Positions 36,042 to 45,530 of a DNA stretch of 64,000 nt are shown piece after piece. The notes beneath the pieces were generated by a model that was not told the DNA's origin, did not search any database, and saw only the letters and a program-made list of their open reading frames with translations. The DNA lies in assembly GCF_005144585.1 (NCBI RefSeq), contig NZ_SSMQ01000005.1, forward strand, positions 1-64,000, given 5' to 3'. A program made the translations under genes and the position numbers. How positions within the stretch are numbered: the stretch's first letter is position 1; each line of letters starts with the position of its first letter. Source of the stretch: Polyangium fumosum. GTDB taxonomy: Bacteria > Myxococcota_A > Polyangia > Polyangiales > Polyangiaceae.

Positions 36042-37613
36042 ATGAAGGAGCCCATGGGTTCATGCGCACGCGGGGCGCGCGCTCTCTTCCTTTCGCTCTG
36101 CACCCTGTCGTTCGTCACGAGCGCCGCGTACGCCCAGGATGACAAGAAAAAAGACAAGGAGAAGGAGAATGCCGCCGCCTCGGACACGGGGCTCGGCCTC
36201 ACGCCCGGGACGCCGGTCGTCGCCACCTTGCCCGGTGGAATCGGCCCTTCGTACGGGAAAAAGCCCGCGAGCGAGCAGGATTATGCCTTCGACTTCCACG
36301 GCCTCATCACGATGCCGCTGCGGCTCGGGCTGAACCAGCGCGAAGGCTTCGTGACGACCGAGCAGAAAAACCTCGTGCTCCACGCGCCTCCCGTGGTGCC
36401 TGATTATCGCGACTCCTTCGCGGGCACGACCGTCGTGCCACAGCCCTATGCGCAGCTCGCGTTCTCGTACGGAAACTCCATCGTGACCGGCACGGCCATC
36501 ATCAAGGCGTGGACGGCCACCACCGCGGCGAGCTTCTTCGATCCCACGCTCCAGGGGGGCATCACCGACGCCTTCATCACGTTCAACCTCCCAAACCTGG
36601 CCAAGAACACCTACTTCGCCATCAACGTGGGCGCGTTCTCGAACCGCTATGGCACGATGGGCGAATACGACGAAGGACGCTACGGCACAGCCCTCATCGG
36701 CCGCACCAATGGCGTCGGCGAGAACATCGTCGCGCGCCTCTCGCTCGGCAACGTGGTGCTCGCATTCGAGCAAGGCTTCCAGGCGCAGCTCGACAAGCCG
36801 CCGATCGGGCTCACCACCGACGGCTGGAACGGGTTCGCCGATCCCAACACCGGCACGAGCCTCGTCATGCACGAGCACCTCGGACTCACCTTCCGGCGCC
36901 AGCTCACGCTCGGCCTTCATCACATGCGCGCGTGGAGCCAGGACGATCGCGCCTCGCAAGCATTCACGCCCGACGGCACGATCACCGTGCTCGGCGCGGA
37001 CATGCGTTTCTCCGCGAGCCACCTCGGCCACGTCTATGTCGGCGCGTCGTACACGGACGCCACCGACGCGCGCTCGGTGGGCCGGATCCTCTCCGTCATG
37101 AACACGCAAGGGGGGCCCGATCTGATGCGCAATTATCTCGGCCCGAACAGCGGAGGAACCGGCCAGCTCATCACGCTCGGGGCCGAATACAGCGTGAGCC
37201 TCGCGCGCCTGCTCCTCTATCCGCGCGACTACAATGGGAAGAGCCGCGACATCCTCCTCTCGGCCTTCGGGATCTATTCCCACGTCAAGAGCGACGATCC
37301 CGCGTACAATGGGGACCACAAGGTCAAATTCGGCGCCGAGGGCACCTATACGCTCGCGTCGTTTTTCGCCGCCTCCCTGCGCCTCGACCACGTGCGACCG
37401 ACGAGCAACGTCGACGGGCGCGAGTTCACGATCATCTCGCCGCGCCTGATCTTCCGCACCAACTGGCAATCACGCAATCAGGTCGTGCTCCAGTATTCGC
37501 GCTTCGTGTACGGCTCGAACCCGGTCGTGCGGAGCGGGTATCCGGCGGTCGACGACCCCATGCTGAGCCCCGATGCGGACATGATTTCGCTCTCGGGGAG
37601 CATGTGGTGGTGA
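36042..37613 (+). CDS. outer-membrane beta-barrel porin, copy 2
   Basis: The signal ends SAAYAQ, followed by a short charged segment (KKKDKEKE). The barrel opens FDFHGLITMPLRLGL and ends ISLSGSMWW. Conserved segments shared with copy 1 include FSNRYGTMGEYDEGRYG (FRNAYGSLGQYGAGQYN there) and FTIISPRLIFRTNWQSR (FHVISPKLVFRSNWNSH there). It starts 2 nt after the first barrel gene's stop, so the two are co-translated. Two barrels of one family in tandem suggest that they take fragments of different size. Confidence 0.75.
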   Translation: MKEPMGSCARGARALFLSLCTLSFVTSAAYAQDDKKKDKEKENAAASDTGLGLTPGTPVVATLPGGIGPSYGKKPASEQDYAFDFHGLITMPLRLGLNQREGFVTTEQKNLVLHAPPVVPDYRDSFAGTTVVPQPYAQLAFSYGNSIVTGTAIIKAWTATTAASFFDPTLQGGITDAFITFNLPNLAKNTYFAINVGAFSNRYGTMGEYDEGRYGTALIGRTNGVGENIVARLSLGNVVLAFEQGFQAQLDKPPIGLTTDGWNGFADPNTGTSLVMHEHLGLTFRRQLTLGLHHMRAWSQDDRASQAFTPDGTITVLGADMRFSASHLGHVYVGASYTDATDARSVGRILSVMNTQGGPDLMRNYLGPNSGGTGQLITLGAEYSVSLARLLLYPRDYNGKSRDILLSAFGIYSHVKSDDPAYNGDHKVKFGAEGTYTLASFFAASLRLDHVRPTSNVDGREFTIISPRLIFRTNWQSRNQVVLQYSRFVYGSNPVVRSGYPAVDDPMLSPDADMISLSGSMWW

Positions 37614-37677
37614 CGACGCCGAGCTCTCCTCCGGCAAACGCCGAATCTCCTTTCGACCTTCTGCAAGGTGGGGTGCC

Positions 37678-39522
37678 ATGAAAACACGCGCATTCTCGTC
37701 GTCGACCTTCGGAGTCCTCGTGGCGGTGGGCATGGGGCTCCTCGCCAACGTCGCCTGCTCAACCGCCCCGGATCCCCCCGCCGGGAGCGGCGAGAGCATC
37801 GGGGGCGGCGGGAGCGGCGCCGGCGCCGGCGGGACTGGCGGCGATGCCGGTTCCGCCGGCGCCGGAGGCCAGAGCGCGGGCTCGGGCGGGGCGGGAGGAC
37901 AGCCCCCGGGGCCGTCGGGGGGCGGCGCGGCGGCGCCGTTCGTCGAATACGAGGCCGAGGTCATGGAGACGAACGGCGTCGTGCTCGAGCCGACCCGCGC
38001 CTTCACGGCGGTCGCCTCCGAGGCGTCGGGCAGGCAAGCCGTCCGGCTCTCCAACGTCGGCGACTACGTGCGCTTCAAGAATCAAGGCCCGTCGAATTCG
38101 ATCGTCGTTCGGTACTCCATCCCGGACGGCGGCAGCGATTTCTGGACGACGCTCAGCGTGTACGTGAACGACGAGCTCCGCCACAAGCTGCCCGTGACCT
38201 CGCGTTATGCGTGGACCTACGGCGATCACAACCATTTCAACCAGCCCGACCAGAACAACCCAGGCCTCGGCGTGCCGCATCACTTCTTCGACGAGTCACG
38301 GGCGCTGCTCTCCGACATCCCGGCGGGCGCGACCATCATGCTCCGAAAGGACGCGTCGGACACGGCGGCCGAGTACGTGATCGATCTGGTCGACATGGAA
38401 ACGGTCGCGCCCCCGCTCCCGAAGCCCGCGGGATATCTCTCCCTGATCGACGATTGCGGGGGCACGCCAAACGACGCAAGTGACGACTCCGGGGCCCTGC
38501 AACATTGCATCGATCGCGTGCAGGGCGAGGGGCACGCGGGGCTCTACCTGCCGCCGGGAGAGTTCAGGAGCCTCAGCAAGCCGCTCAGCCTGTCGAACAT
38601 CACGGTCCGCGGCGCCGGCATGTGGCACACGACCGTCTCCGGCTATTTCGCGCGCTTCGACTGCTGGGGCAACAACTGCAAGTATCACGACTTTTCCGTG
38701 TTCGGCGACACGATCCAGCGCAAGGACGACTCGCCGGAGAATGCGTTCGGCGGCAACGGCAGCTCGGGCTCGCTGCTCGAGAACATCTGGGTCGAGCACG
38801 TCAAGGTCGGCTACTGGACGGGGGCCGACACGAATGGTCTCGTGATCCGCAACTGCCGCATGCGCAATTTGTTTGCCGACGCGGTGAACTTCTACGGCGG
38901 AACGAGCAACTCCATCGTCGAATACACGCACGCGCGGAACACGGGAGACGACGCCTTCGCGTCGTGGTCCCCCGCCGACCGGGCGCTCAACCGCAAGAAC
39001 GTGTTCCGGAGAAACCTCGTGCAGGTGCCGTGGATGGCGAACTGCTTCGGGATTTACGGCGGCGAGGACATCAGCGTCGAGGACAACGTGTGCGCCGACG
39101 TCGTGCAATATCCCGGCATCCTGATCGCTCGGCAGTTCGGCTCGCATCCCTTCAGCGGGATGACGCGGATCGAGCGCAATACGCTGCTTCGCGCCGGCGG
39201 CTCCGCGTACAACGAGGAGCACGGCGCCTTCAAGCTCCACGCCGCCCAGGGGCTGCTCCAGCACGTGACCGTGAACGACCTCGAGATCATCGAGCCGACG
39301 CACGCGGGCATTCACATCGAGGGCCCGGCGGCGATGGACAGCATCTGGTTCAACAAGGTCAACATCAAGAAGCCACGAACCGCCGCGTTCCATCTGAGCC
39401 CCGGCTCGAACGGAGCGATGGACGCGGCCTATGTCGTGGCGACCGAGGCCCCGGTCGGCGTGATCGATCAGTCGCAGGGCCAGTTCAAGATCCTGCCCGG
39501 CGCAGGAAACGCAGGCTGGTAA
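37678..39522 (+). CDS. secreted lipoprotein GH87-type alpha-1,3-glucanase with an N-terminal carbohydrate-binding module
   Basis: The lipobox is LLANVAC, followed by a Gly linker. A CBM35-like module spans about 97-245 (VEYEAEVMETNG, AVRLSNVGDYVRFKN). A right-handed beta-helix of GH87 type follows: NITVRGAGMWHTTVSG, GYWTGADTNGLVIRNCRMRN and NTGDDAFASW. The Asp triad D401, D424 and D425 has the 23/24 spacing that I recall for the catalytic Asp residues of Paenibacillus alpha-1,3-glucanase. Known GH87 enzymes cut alpha-1,3-glucan (mutan) or nigeran. It is the last gene of the plus-strand group and ends only 9 nt from the convergent GH31 stop. Confidence 0.85.
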   Translation: MKTRAFSSSTFGVLVAVGMGLLANVACSTAPDPPAGSGESIGGGGSGAGAGGTGGDAGSAGAGGQSAGSGGAGGQPPGPSGGGAAAPFVEYEAEVMETNGVVLEPTRAFTAVASEASGRQAVRLSNVGDYVRFKNQGPSNSIVVRYSIPDGGSDFWTTLSVYVNDELRHKLPVTSRYAWTYGDHNHFNQPDQNNPGLGVPHHFFDESRALLSDIPAGATIMLRKDASDTAAEYVIDLVDMETVAPPLPKPAGYLSLIDDCGGTPNDASDDSGALQHCIDRVQGEGHAGLYLPPGEFRSLSKPLSLSNITVRGAGMWHTTVSGYFARFDCWGNNCKYHDFSVFGDTIQRKDDSPENAFGGNGSSGSLLENIWVEHVKVGYWTGADTNGLVIRNCRMRNLFADAVNFYGGTSNSIVEYTHARNTGDDAFASWSPADRALNRKNVFRRNLVQVPWMANCFGIYGGEDISVEDNVCADVVQYPGILIARQFGSHPFSGMTRIERNTLLRAGGSAYNEEHGAFKLHAAQGLLQHVTVNDLEIIEPTHAGIHIEGPAAMDSIWFNKVNIKKPRTAAFHLSPGSNGAMDAAYVVATEAPVGVIDQSQGQFKILPGAGNAGW

Positions 39523-39531
39523 CGCGCCCGT

Positions 39532-42024
39532 TCAGAGCGCCTCGTGCAGAGCGACCTGCTCTGCGCGAGGCACCGCGGCGCTGCGCGCGTCGTCGAGCAC
39601 GAGCGCGAGCGTGAAATTCTCGGCTCGATTCTCGAACTCCACGACCCCGTCCTCGACGCGCAACGTCCGGCCATCGAGCGTGATCTCCTTGCCGCGGAAG
39701 CCGTGGAACACGAGGCGCAGCGCGTGCCTGCGAAACTCGGGAAAGCCACACCCCGTCACCGCCGCCGACACCGAGAGCGCGGCGCCGCGACGCGTGAGGC
39801 GGAACGTCGTTCGATAATAGGCGCCGCGCGCGAACGAGAGGGTAAGACCGTCATCTTCGTGGAGCTCCGAGACAAACTCGCCGTCCTCGTCCGGCACGAA
39901 GACGTGAAGCACGAGCCGCTCCGGCGCATGATCCATCGTCGACGCCGGGGCCGATTCGTAGCTCGGGATGATGTATCCGCCGCGAGCGAACAGCGGAATC
40001 CGATCGAGCGGCGCCTTCGCGGTGATGAACTGTCCACCCGCATGACGCTCCTCCGTGTACCAATCCACCCAGGTCCCCTCGGGGAGGTAGACCCGGCGCT
40101 CCGTGCAGCCTTCCGTGCAGACGGGGGCGACGAGCAGCGCCTCCCCGAGCAAATATGCGTCGTCTGTCTCGCGCGCGTGCGGATCCTGCTGAAAATCGTA
40201 GACGAGCGGTCGCGCAATCGGATCCCCCGACGCGCTCGCCTGGAAAAACGCGCTGTAGAGATAGGGCAGCAAGCGATAACGGAGCTGGATCGCATGGCGG
40301 CAGATCGCTTCCACCTCGGGACCGAACGACCAGGGGTATTGGTCGGGCTCGCCCCAGTGGTTGTGATAGCGGCAGAACGGCGTGAGTGCCCCGCATTGGA
40401 CCCAGCGCGCGGCGAGCTCCGGGCTCGGCGTCGAGACGAACCCCGGGATGTCCGCGCCGATGAAGGGCTGCCCGGAGATGCCCATGGCGAGCGCCATCGG
40501 GACGCTCATCTGGAGGTGCTCCCAATTCGAGCAATTGTCGCCGAGCCACTGCGCCGCGTAGCGCTGGATGCCCGCGGATCCGGCGCGGCTGAGGACGAAG
40601 GTACGGTGGTCGGGCCGCGCCTCGGCGAGGCCTTCGGCCGTGGCTCTGGCCATCAGGAGCGCGAACTGGTTGTGATAACGCTCGTGGGGGTGATCTTCCC
40701 CGTCGCGATCGAAACGCATGGCGAACGGCTCGATGTCGCCCGTCGCGGGCTCGTTCATATCGTTCCAGATCCCGGCGACGCCCGAGGCGACGTGCTCGGC
40801 GACGAGCGAGGCCCACCAAGCGCGGGCCTCCGGCTTGACGAAGTCCGGGAATGCGCTGCGCCCGGGCCAGACTTTGCCAATGTAGAGGTTCCCGGATTCT
40901 GTCTTGCAGAGCAGGTTCCGCGCGCGGGCCTCGTCGAACACCGGGTAGCCCGGCTCGACCTTCACGCCGGGATCCACGATCGTGACCAGACGGAACCGGC
41001 TCTCTTTCAGCGCGTCCAGGAAGCGCGGCGCGTCGGGGTATCGGGTCGGGTGCCAGGTGAACACGCGGTAGCCATCCATGTAGCCGATGTCGAGCCAAAG
41101 CACATCGCACGGGATGCCGCGGTCCCGATATTGCCGACCGATGGCGGAGATCTCCTCGTCCGTGTAGTGGTGATATCGGCACTGATGATGACCGAGCGCC
41201 CAGATCGGCGGCGCCGCCATCCGCCCCGTGACGAACGTGTACGCGCGGAGCGCTCCGCGCAGATCCGGACCGGCGAAGACGTACTCGGTGTACTGTCCGC
41301 CGGCGAAGGCATACCGGTAGGATTGCTCCCCGGAGAACTCGAAGTTCCCCTTGTAGCCGTTGTCGACGAAGAACCCCGCGACCCTCGCTGCGTCGCCCGC
41401 GGAGCTGCAATGGTAAAAGAGCGGGATCGACGTGTAGTAGGGGTCGAACTCCGTGCTCTTGCCCGACAGCGTGTGGTCGGCTTCGTACAGGTGGTTCAGG
41501 CGGAGCACGTCCGGATGCAGGATGTCCGTGTTCCAGAGCGCATAATTCTGGCCACGCCGATCGAACGGGCCCGTTTTTTCGCCGAGCCCATAGATCGAAT
41601 CACGCGGGGAAAGCCGCCGCGTCACGACAAATGCATCATTAAGCTGCACATACCCCCGCGCGTGGCCCTCGTCGTCGCGGTAATCCTCGAAGATCACCGA
41701 GCCGTCCTCGCGATAGGCGTCCATCGCGAACGGCCGCTTCGAGATACGAAGGCGGATGCGGGCCGTCTCGACGAGGATCTCGTTGGGTGTTTCTTTGACC
41801 TCGAACGGCGGCGGCGCCGGCATTTCAAAGCACGCCGCGAACGTCGGGCTCTCGTCAAAAGAACCCGCCTGGGAGATCTTCAGGCGCAATACGTCAGGGA
41901 AAAGCACGTCGACCCGCACCTTCTCCTCGCCGACGCCGAGGAGAAGGCCGCGCTCTGTCTGCTCGACCCAGTCGACGTCGCCCAGCGGGACGTAGTCCGT
42001 GCAGTCGATCGTCTTTCGCACCAT
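39532..42024 (-). CDS. GH31 alpha-glucosidase
   Basis: The GH31 core is clear: IWALGHHQCRYHHYT, WLDIGYMDGYRVFTWHP, GIWNDMNEPA with nucleophile D422, and YAAQWLGDNCSNW with acid/base D496. Residues 1-200 form the usual N-terminal beta-sandwich, and the C-terminal sandwiches follow the barrel. There is no signal peptide, so it is cytoplasmic. I chose the ATG at 42024 (MVRKTIDC), with GAGGAG 5 nt upstream, because the longer ATG at 42084 lies inside the apparent -10 region. It would hydrolyse imported alpha-oligosaccharides, perhaps nigerose, to glucose, as the last step of the locus. Confidence 0.95.
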   Translation of the reverse strand: MVRKTIDCTDYVPLGDVDWVEQTERGLLLGVGEEKVRVDVLFPDVLRLKISQAGSFDESPTFAACFEMPAPPPFEVKETPNEILVETARIRLRISKRPFAMDAYREDGSVIFEDYRDDEGHARGYVQLNDAFVVTRRLSPRDSIYGLGEKTGPFDRRGQNYALWNTDILHPDVLRLNHLYEADHTLSGKSTEFDPYYTSIPLFYHCSSAGDAARVAGFFVDNGYKGNFEFSGEQSYRYAFAGGQYTEYVFAGPDLRGALRAYTFVTGRMAAPPIWALGHHQCRYHHYTDEEISAIGRQYRDRGIPCDVLWLDIGYMDGYRVFTWHPTRYPDAPRFLDALKESRFRLVTIVDPGVKVEPGYPVFDEARARNLLCKTESGNLYIGKVWPGRSAFPDFVKPEARAWWASLVAEHVASGVAGIWNDMNEPATGDIEPFAMRFDRDGEDHPHERYHNQFALLMARATAEGLAEARPDHRTFVLSRAGSAGIQRYAAQWLGDNCSNWEHLQMSVPMALAMGISGQPFIGADIPGFVSTPSPELAARWVQCGALTPFCRYHNHWGEPDQYPWSFGPEVEAICRHAIQLRYRLLPYLYSAFFQASASGDPIARPLVYDFQQDPHARETDDAYLLGEALLVAPVCTEGCTERRVYLPEGTWVDWYTEERHAGGQFITAKAPLDRIPLFARGGYIIPSYESAPASTMDHAPERLVLHVFVPDEDGEFVSELHEDDGLTLSFARGAYYRTTFRLTRRGAALSVSAAVTGCGFPEFRRHALRLVFHGFRGKEITLDGRTLRVEDGVVEFENRAENFTLALVLDDARSAAVPRAEQVALHEAL

Positions 42025-42084
42025 GACGCTCCTCTGTTCGCCCGACGCCTCGAGGCCGCGCCTCGGTTCGAGCGAAGTCTTCAT

Positions 42085-42113
42085 GTTTTATTGCCCGACC
42101 CGAAATGAGTCAA
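42085..42113 (-). promoter_or_regulatory. sigma70-like promoter of the GH31 gene
   Basis: On the minus strand, TTGACT (42113-42108) is followed after 17 nt by TAAAAC (42090-42085). This predicts a start near 42078 and a leader of about 50 nt before the ATG at 42024. Confidence 0.6.
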
Positions 42114-42137
42114 GCCGGATTCATGATTAACTATCCC

Positions 42138-42145
42138 TGTTTACC
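42138..42145 (-). promoter_or_regulatory. GGTAAACA motif upstream of the GH31 promoter
   Basis: GGTAAACA lies 25 nt upstream of the -35 hexamer. The same 8-mer lies at 48016-48023 before the transporter gene. It may be the operator of the GntR/LacI-type regulator. Confidence 0.4.
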
Positions 42146-42256
42146 AAGCGTTCTCTGCCGCATCACGCCATCCGAACGAGCGGACGCGCGCGACGCGTCG
42201 ACGCGCGAATGCGCGCGCCGTCGCCGCACAACAAATGGTTCGCTATGATTTCGATT

Positions 42257-43378
42257 TTATCGACGCCGCGTCGCGATTCGCTCCCCGACCGCGCCGGGCG
42301 CGAAAAAATGCACGCGCTCCGTATCGATGAAGACCGGCAAGGTCTCGCCGACACGAATCCCCGCGTGCGCGTCGACGTGCGCGACGGCGTGCGGGTGACG
42401 CTCGGTCGCGAGGACCACGTCCATCTTGTCCCCCAGGGGTTGAATCAGCGTGACGCGCATCGGGATCGCATTCTCCGCGGTCGCAAAACGCGCGCTCGCC
42501 TGGTCCGACATCGCCTCCGGCCGCACGCCCATCACGACGGCCGCCCCGGCGCGCGGCGCGAGCTCAGCGCTCGCCCATGACGGTACCGAAACCTTCGCCG
42601 TCCCCTCGTCGAAGAGCAAGCGATCCCCCTCCCGCACGAGCTGCCCTTCGAAAAAGTTCATCGGCGGGCTCCCCAGAAATCCGGCGACGAAACGATTGGC
42701 CGGGTTGTGGTAGATCTCCAGGGCGCCGTCACATTGCTGAATCACCCCGTCCTTCATCACGACCACGCGATCTCCGAGCGTCATCGCTTCCTCCTGATCG
42801 TGGGTCACGTAGACGGTGGTCGCATGAAGGCTCATGTGTAGCTGCTTGATCTCCGCGCGCATCTGCACGCGGAGCTTCGCGTCCAGGTTGGAGAGCGGCT
42901 CGTCGAAGAGAAAACACTTCGGCTCACGCACGATGGCGCGCCCCACGGCGACCCGCTGCCGTTGCCCGCCGGAGAGCGCCTTCGGCTTGCGATCGAGCAA
43001 TCCTTCGATCCCGAGGATCTTGGCCGCGCGCATCGCCTTCTCGTGAATCACGGCCGCGTCGAGCCCGCGCAGCTTGAGCGCGAAGACCATGTTCTCGTAG
43101 ACCGTCATGTGCGGGTAGAGCGCGTAGCTCTGGAACACCATCGCGATGTCGCGGTCCTTCGGGGGCACGTCGTTCACGACACGGTCGCCGATTTTGATGG
43201 TGCCGGAGCTGAGCTCTTCGAGCCCGGCGATCATCCGGAGCGTGGTCGACTTTCCGCAGCCGGAGGGCCCCACCAGCACGACAAACTCTCGATCGGCGAT
43301 CTCGAGGTTGAAGCCATCGACGACCTTGACGCCGCCCTCGTAGACCTTCACGACGTCCTTCAGCGTCACGCTGGCCAT
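42257..43378 (-). CDS. sugar ABC transporter ATPase (MsmK/UgpC/MalK type)
   Basis: Walker A is GPSGCGKST (37-45). The Q-loop is in VFQSYALYPHMTV, the signature is LSGGQRQR, Walker B is CFLFDEP and the switch His is in VTHDQEEAM. A C-terminal TOBE/OB regulatory domain follows (about 240-373; VMGVRPEAMSD, then VDAHAGIRVGETL). It fits the ATPases that energise di- and oligosaccharide importers. It lies on the same strand as the fused binding protein-permease, the second permease and the regulator, and upstream of GH31. Confidence 0.95.
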   Translation of the reverse strand: MASVTLKDVVKVYEGGVKVVDGFNLEIADREFVVLVGPSGCGKSTTLRMIAGLEELSSGTIKIGDRVVNDVPPKDRDIAMVFQSYALYPHMTVYENMVFALKLRGLDAAVIHEKAMRAAKILGIEGLLDRKPKALSGGQRQRVAVGRAIVREPKCFLFDEPLSNLDAKLRVQMRAEIKQLHMSLHATTVYVTHDQEEAMTLGDRVVVMKDGVIQQCDGALEIYHNPANRFVAGFLGSPPMNFFEGQLVREGDRLLFDEGTAKVSVPSWASAELAPRAGAAVVMGVRPEAMSDQASARFATAENAIPMRVTLIQPLGDKMDVVLATERHPHAVAHVDAHAGIRVGETLPVFIDTERVHFFAPGAVGERIATRRR

Positions 43379-43481
43379 GTTCGCCTCGCTCCCCCTGTTC
43401 GTCGCGTCCCTCGCGGCACGCGAGCGAAGCTCCCGGCGCCGCGCGAGGGTGCTTCGAGGTGTTGCCTGCCAATGACGCGGG

Positions 43482-44552
43482 TCAGGGCTGGACTGTTTCC
43501 TCTTCCACGCTCGCGGCTGTCGCCGTGGAAAGAGGACGCGTCAACTCTCCAAGAAAACGTGCTGGAATGAGGCGCGAGGGACACGGCGCACCCTCGCGGT
43601 GCGCGTCGATGAGGTCTTTGCCCGCGCAAAGGACCTCCCTCACGTCGAAGCCGATGTGCTCCACGCCCTCCGACAAACCGAGCGGCCGCGGCCAGTTGCA
43701 ATGGGCGAGCACGTAGACGTCCTCGCCCGCTTTCAACTTCGCGCGCTGGAGCCCCGCGAGCACCGGCGGGATCAGGTTGTCGTCCATGACGAAGATCGCG
43801 TCCGGCCGGCTCCTGCGGTCGAACATCAGCTCGGTCAACCGCTCGCACCCAATCGGCGCGGCGTGCACCGTGAGCAACCGGTCGGGCTTCAGGCCAAACC
43901 CTTCGAGACACTCCTGGGCTGCGGCGAGCTTCGGCGCGTGCGGCGACATGACGGCAATACGCAGCCCTTTTTCCAGCAAGCGCGCCGAGGCCCGCTCGAT
44001 CAACCCCGCAAAGTCGAGCGTGACCAGGCTCGCGTGTGGCAACGGCGCCCCGATCGCGACGCGCGGCAGCCCGGGCTTCTGCAGCACGGGGAGCAGATAG
44101 AGCATCGCGGAGTTGACGAGCAATACCCCCGCCGCCGATCCACGCGCCTCCACCTCGCAGAGCTGCCGGTACTCGGGGTTGTTGGCGCGGCCGTCCACGC
44201 CCACGAGCGCGCTCACCTGGCCGGCAATCCCGGTCTCGCCCCGCTCGATGACCTCGTGGGTGATGGCTAAAAACAGCGACCACTCGTTCGAGCCCGGCTG
44301 CTCGCTCGTGACCCACACATAACGGTCGTGATGCGGGAATCGCTGCGTCACGAAGACCTTGCGCTGCCCCTTGACCGTGAGGAGACCTTCTGCCCGGAGC
44401 GTGTCGAGCACACGTACGACGGTCGGTCGCGTGACGCCGAACTGCTCCATCAACGCGTCGTACGTCGGCAGCCGCGAGCCTGGCGCGTAGCGCCCTGCCA
44501 GGATCTGCTCTTTGAGCAGTCGAGCGATGGCTTCGACTTTTCGCGATGGCAT
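43482..44552 (-). CDS. GntR-HTH/LacI-type sensor hybrid transcriptional regulator
   Basis: Residues 1-72 are a GntR-type winged helix (VEAIARLLKEQILAGRYAPG and RLPTYDALMEQFGVTRPTVV). The rest is a periplasmic-binding-protein-like sugar sensor of LacI style, with a final conserved block around ARFLGELTRPL. GntR-HTH fused to a LacI-type sensor is typical of arabinose-type repressors such as AraR. It lies between the transporter permease and its ATPase, so it probably senses the imported sugar and controls this unit, possibly at the GGTAAACA sites. Confidence 0.9.
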   Translation of the reverse strand: MPSRKVEAIARLLKEQILAGRYAPGSRLPTYDALMEQFGVTRPTVVRVLDTLRAEGLLTVKGQRKVFVTQRFPHHDRYVWVTSEQPGSNEWSLFLAITHEVIERGETGIAGQVSALVGVDGRANNPEYRQLCEVEARGSAAGVLLVNSAMLYLLPVLQKPGLPRVAIGAPLPHASLVTLDFAGLIERASARLLEKGLRIAVMSPHAPKLAAAQECLEGFGLKPDRLLTVHAAPIGCERLTELMFDRRSRPDAIFVMDDNLIPPVLAGLQRAKLKAGEDVYVLAHCNWPRPLGLSEGVEHIGFDVREVLCAGKDLIDAHREGAPCPSRLIPARFLGELTRPLSTATAASVEEETVQP

Positions 44553-44660
44553 GGTCCGACGCGCAGACTATCACGGCGGTCCTCCTGCGGGGCAAGGTGC
44601 TCGTCGTCGGCTCATGGCAGTGCCTCGGTGACGCTCCGCGCAATCACGTCGTCGTCTCGC

Positions 44661-45527
44661 TCAACCTTCGAAGCTCTGCGTCGAGCTCATGCCCTGAAAA
44701 AGGGCCCGCTGGACGATGAAGAAGAGGACGACGATCGGCAGCGTGGTCATGACCGAGGCAGCCATCAAGTAGTGCCACTGGGTTCCGCCTTCCTGGCTCT
44801 GGTACGCCTGAAGTCCTAGCGTCAGCGTGTATGTGCTCTGATCGGTGAGGAACAGGAGGGGGCCCAAGAGGTCATTCCACGAGTACATGAGCTGAAAGAA
44901 CGCGACGACCACGAGCGGCGCCTTGGAGAGCGGCAGGTACATTTGCCAGAAGATGCGAAACTCCGAGGCGCCGTCGAGGGTCATGGCCTCCGGCAGGCTC
45001 TTCGGGATTCGCATGAAGAACTGCCGCAGCAGAAAGATGCTGAAGGCGCTGCCGAAGAAGGTGGGCACCCAGAGCGGCTTCAGCGTGCCAATCCAGCCGA
45101 GCGTTCGGTAGACGCTATAAAGCGGCACCATGACGACCGGGAAGGGCACCATCATCGTCGCCAGGGTCAGGCCGAACAGCAGGTTTCGCCCCGGCCATTC
45201 GAGGCGCGTGAAGCTGAACGCCACGAGCGCGCTCGACAACGTCGTCCCGATCGTCGCGAGCGTACAGACGAACACCGTGTTGAGCGCGTACCGGAGGAAC
45301 GGGATGTACTCGATGGTCGCGGCGTAGTTCCGCCACTCGATGGGGCGCGGGAGCCACACGGGGTCGGGGGTCAGCGTTTGTTCGATGGGCTTGAGCGAAG
45401 TGGACAGCATCCACAAGACGGGAAAGACGAACACCAGCGAGCCGACGATGAGCAGGACATGAACGACGGCCCTCGACCACGGTCGCTGGCGAAACGTGCT
45501 GCTGAAGGGGGAATCTGCGGCGGCCAT
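44661..45527 (-). CDS. sugar ABC transporter permease, MalG type
   Basis: 288 residues with six membrane helices. It opens VVHVLLIVGSLVFVFPVLWM and has the EAA loop PEAMTLDGASEFRIFWQMYLP followed by LSKAPLVVVAFFQLMYSWND. It ends with the Gly- and Ser-containing cytoplasmic tail typical of MalG. It starts 3 nt after the fused binding protein-permease gene, so the two permeases are made together. It pairs with the permease half of that fusion, and the ATPase at 42257 would energise both. Confidence 0.94.
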   Translation of the reverse strand: MAAADSPFSSTFRQRPWSRAVVHVLLIVGSLVFVFPVLWMLSTSLKPIEQTLTPDPVWLPRPIEWRNYAATIEYIPFLRYALNTVFVCTLATIGTTLSSALVAFSFTRLEWPGRNLLFGLTLATMMVPFPVVMVPLYSVYRTLGWIGTLKPLWVPTFFGSAFSIFLLRQFFMRIPKSLPEAMTLDGASEFRIFWQMYLPLSKAPLVVVAFFQLMYSWNDLLGPLLFLTDQSTYTLTLGLQAYQSQEGGTQWHYLMAASVMTTLPIVVLFFIVQRALFQGMSSTQSFEG

Positions 45528-45530
45528 GGT

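Noticed and set aside
34291-37613. SusC-like TonB-dependent receptors
   Set aside because: Both barrels lack a visible plug domain and TonB box. They have a stalk and porin-like strands instead.
42025-42084. The ATG at 42084 as the GH31 start
   Set aside because: It lies in the apparent -10 region, and the ATG at 42024 has a strong ribosome-binding site.
39544-42108. An 854-codon open frame on the plus strand
   Set aside because: It is antisense to the GH31 gene, whose catalytic motifs are clear. It has an Arg-rich composition, as expected from a high-GC shadow frame.
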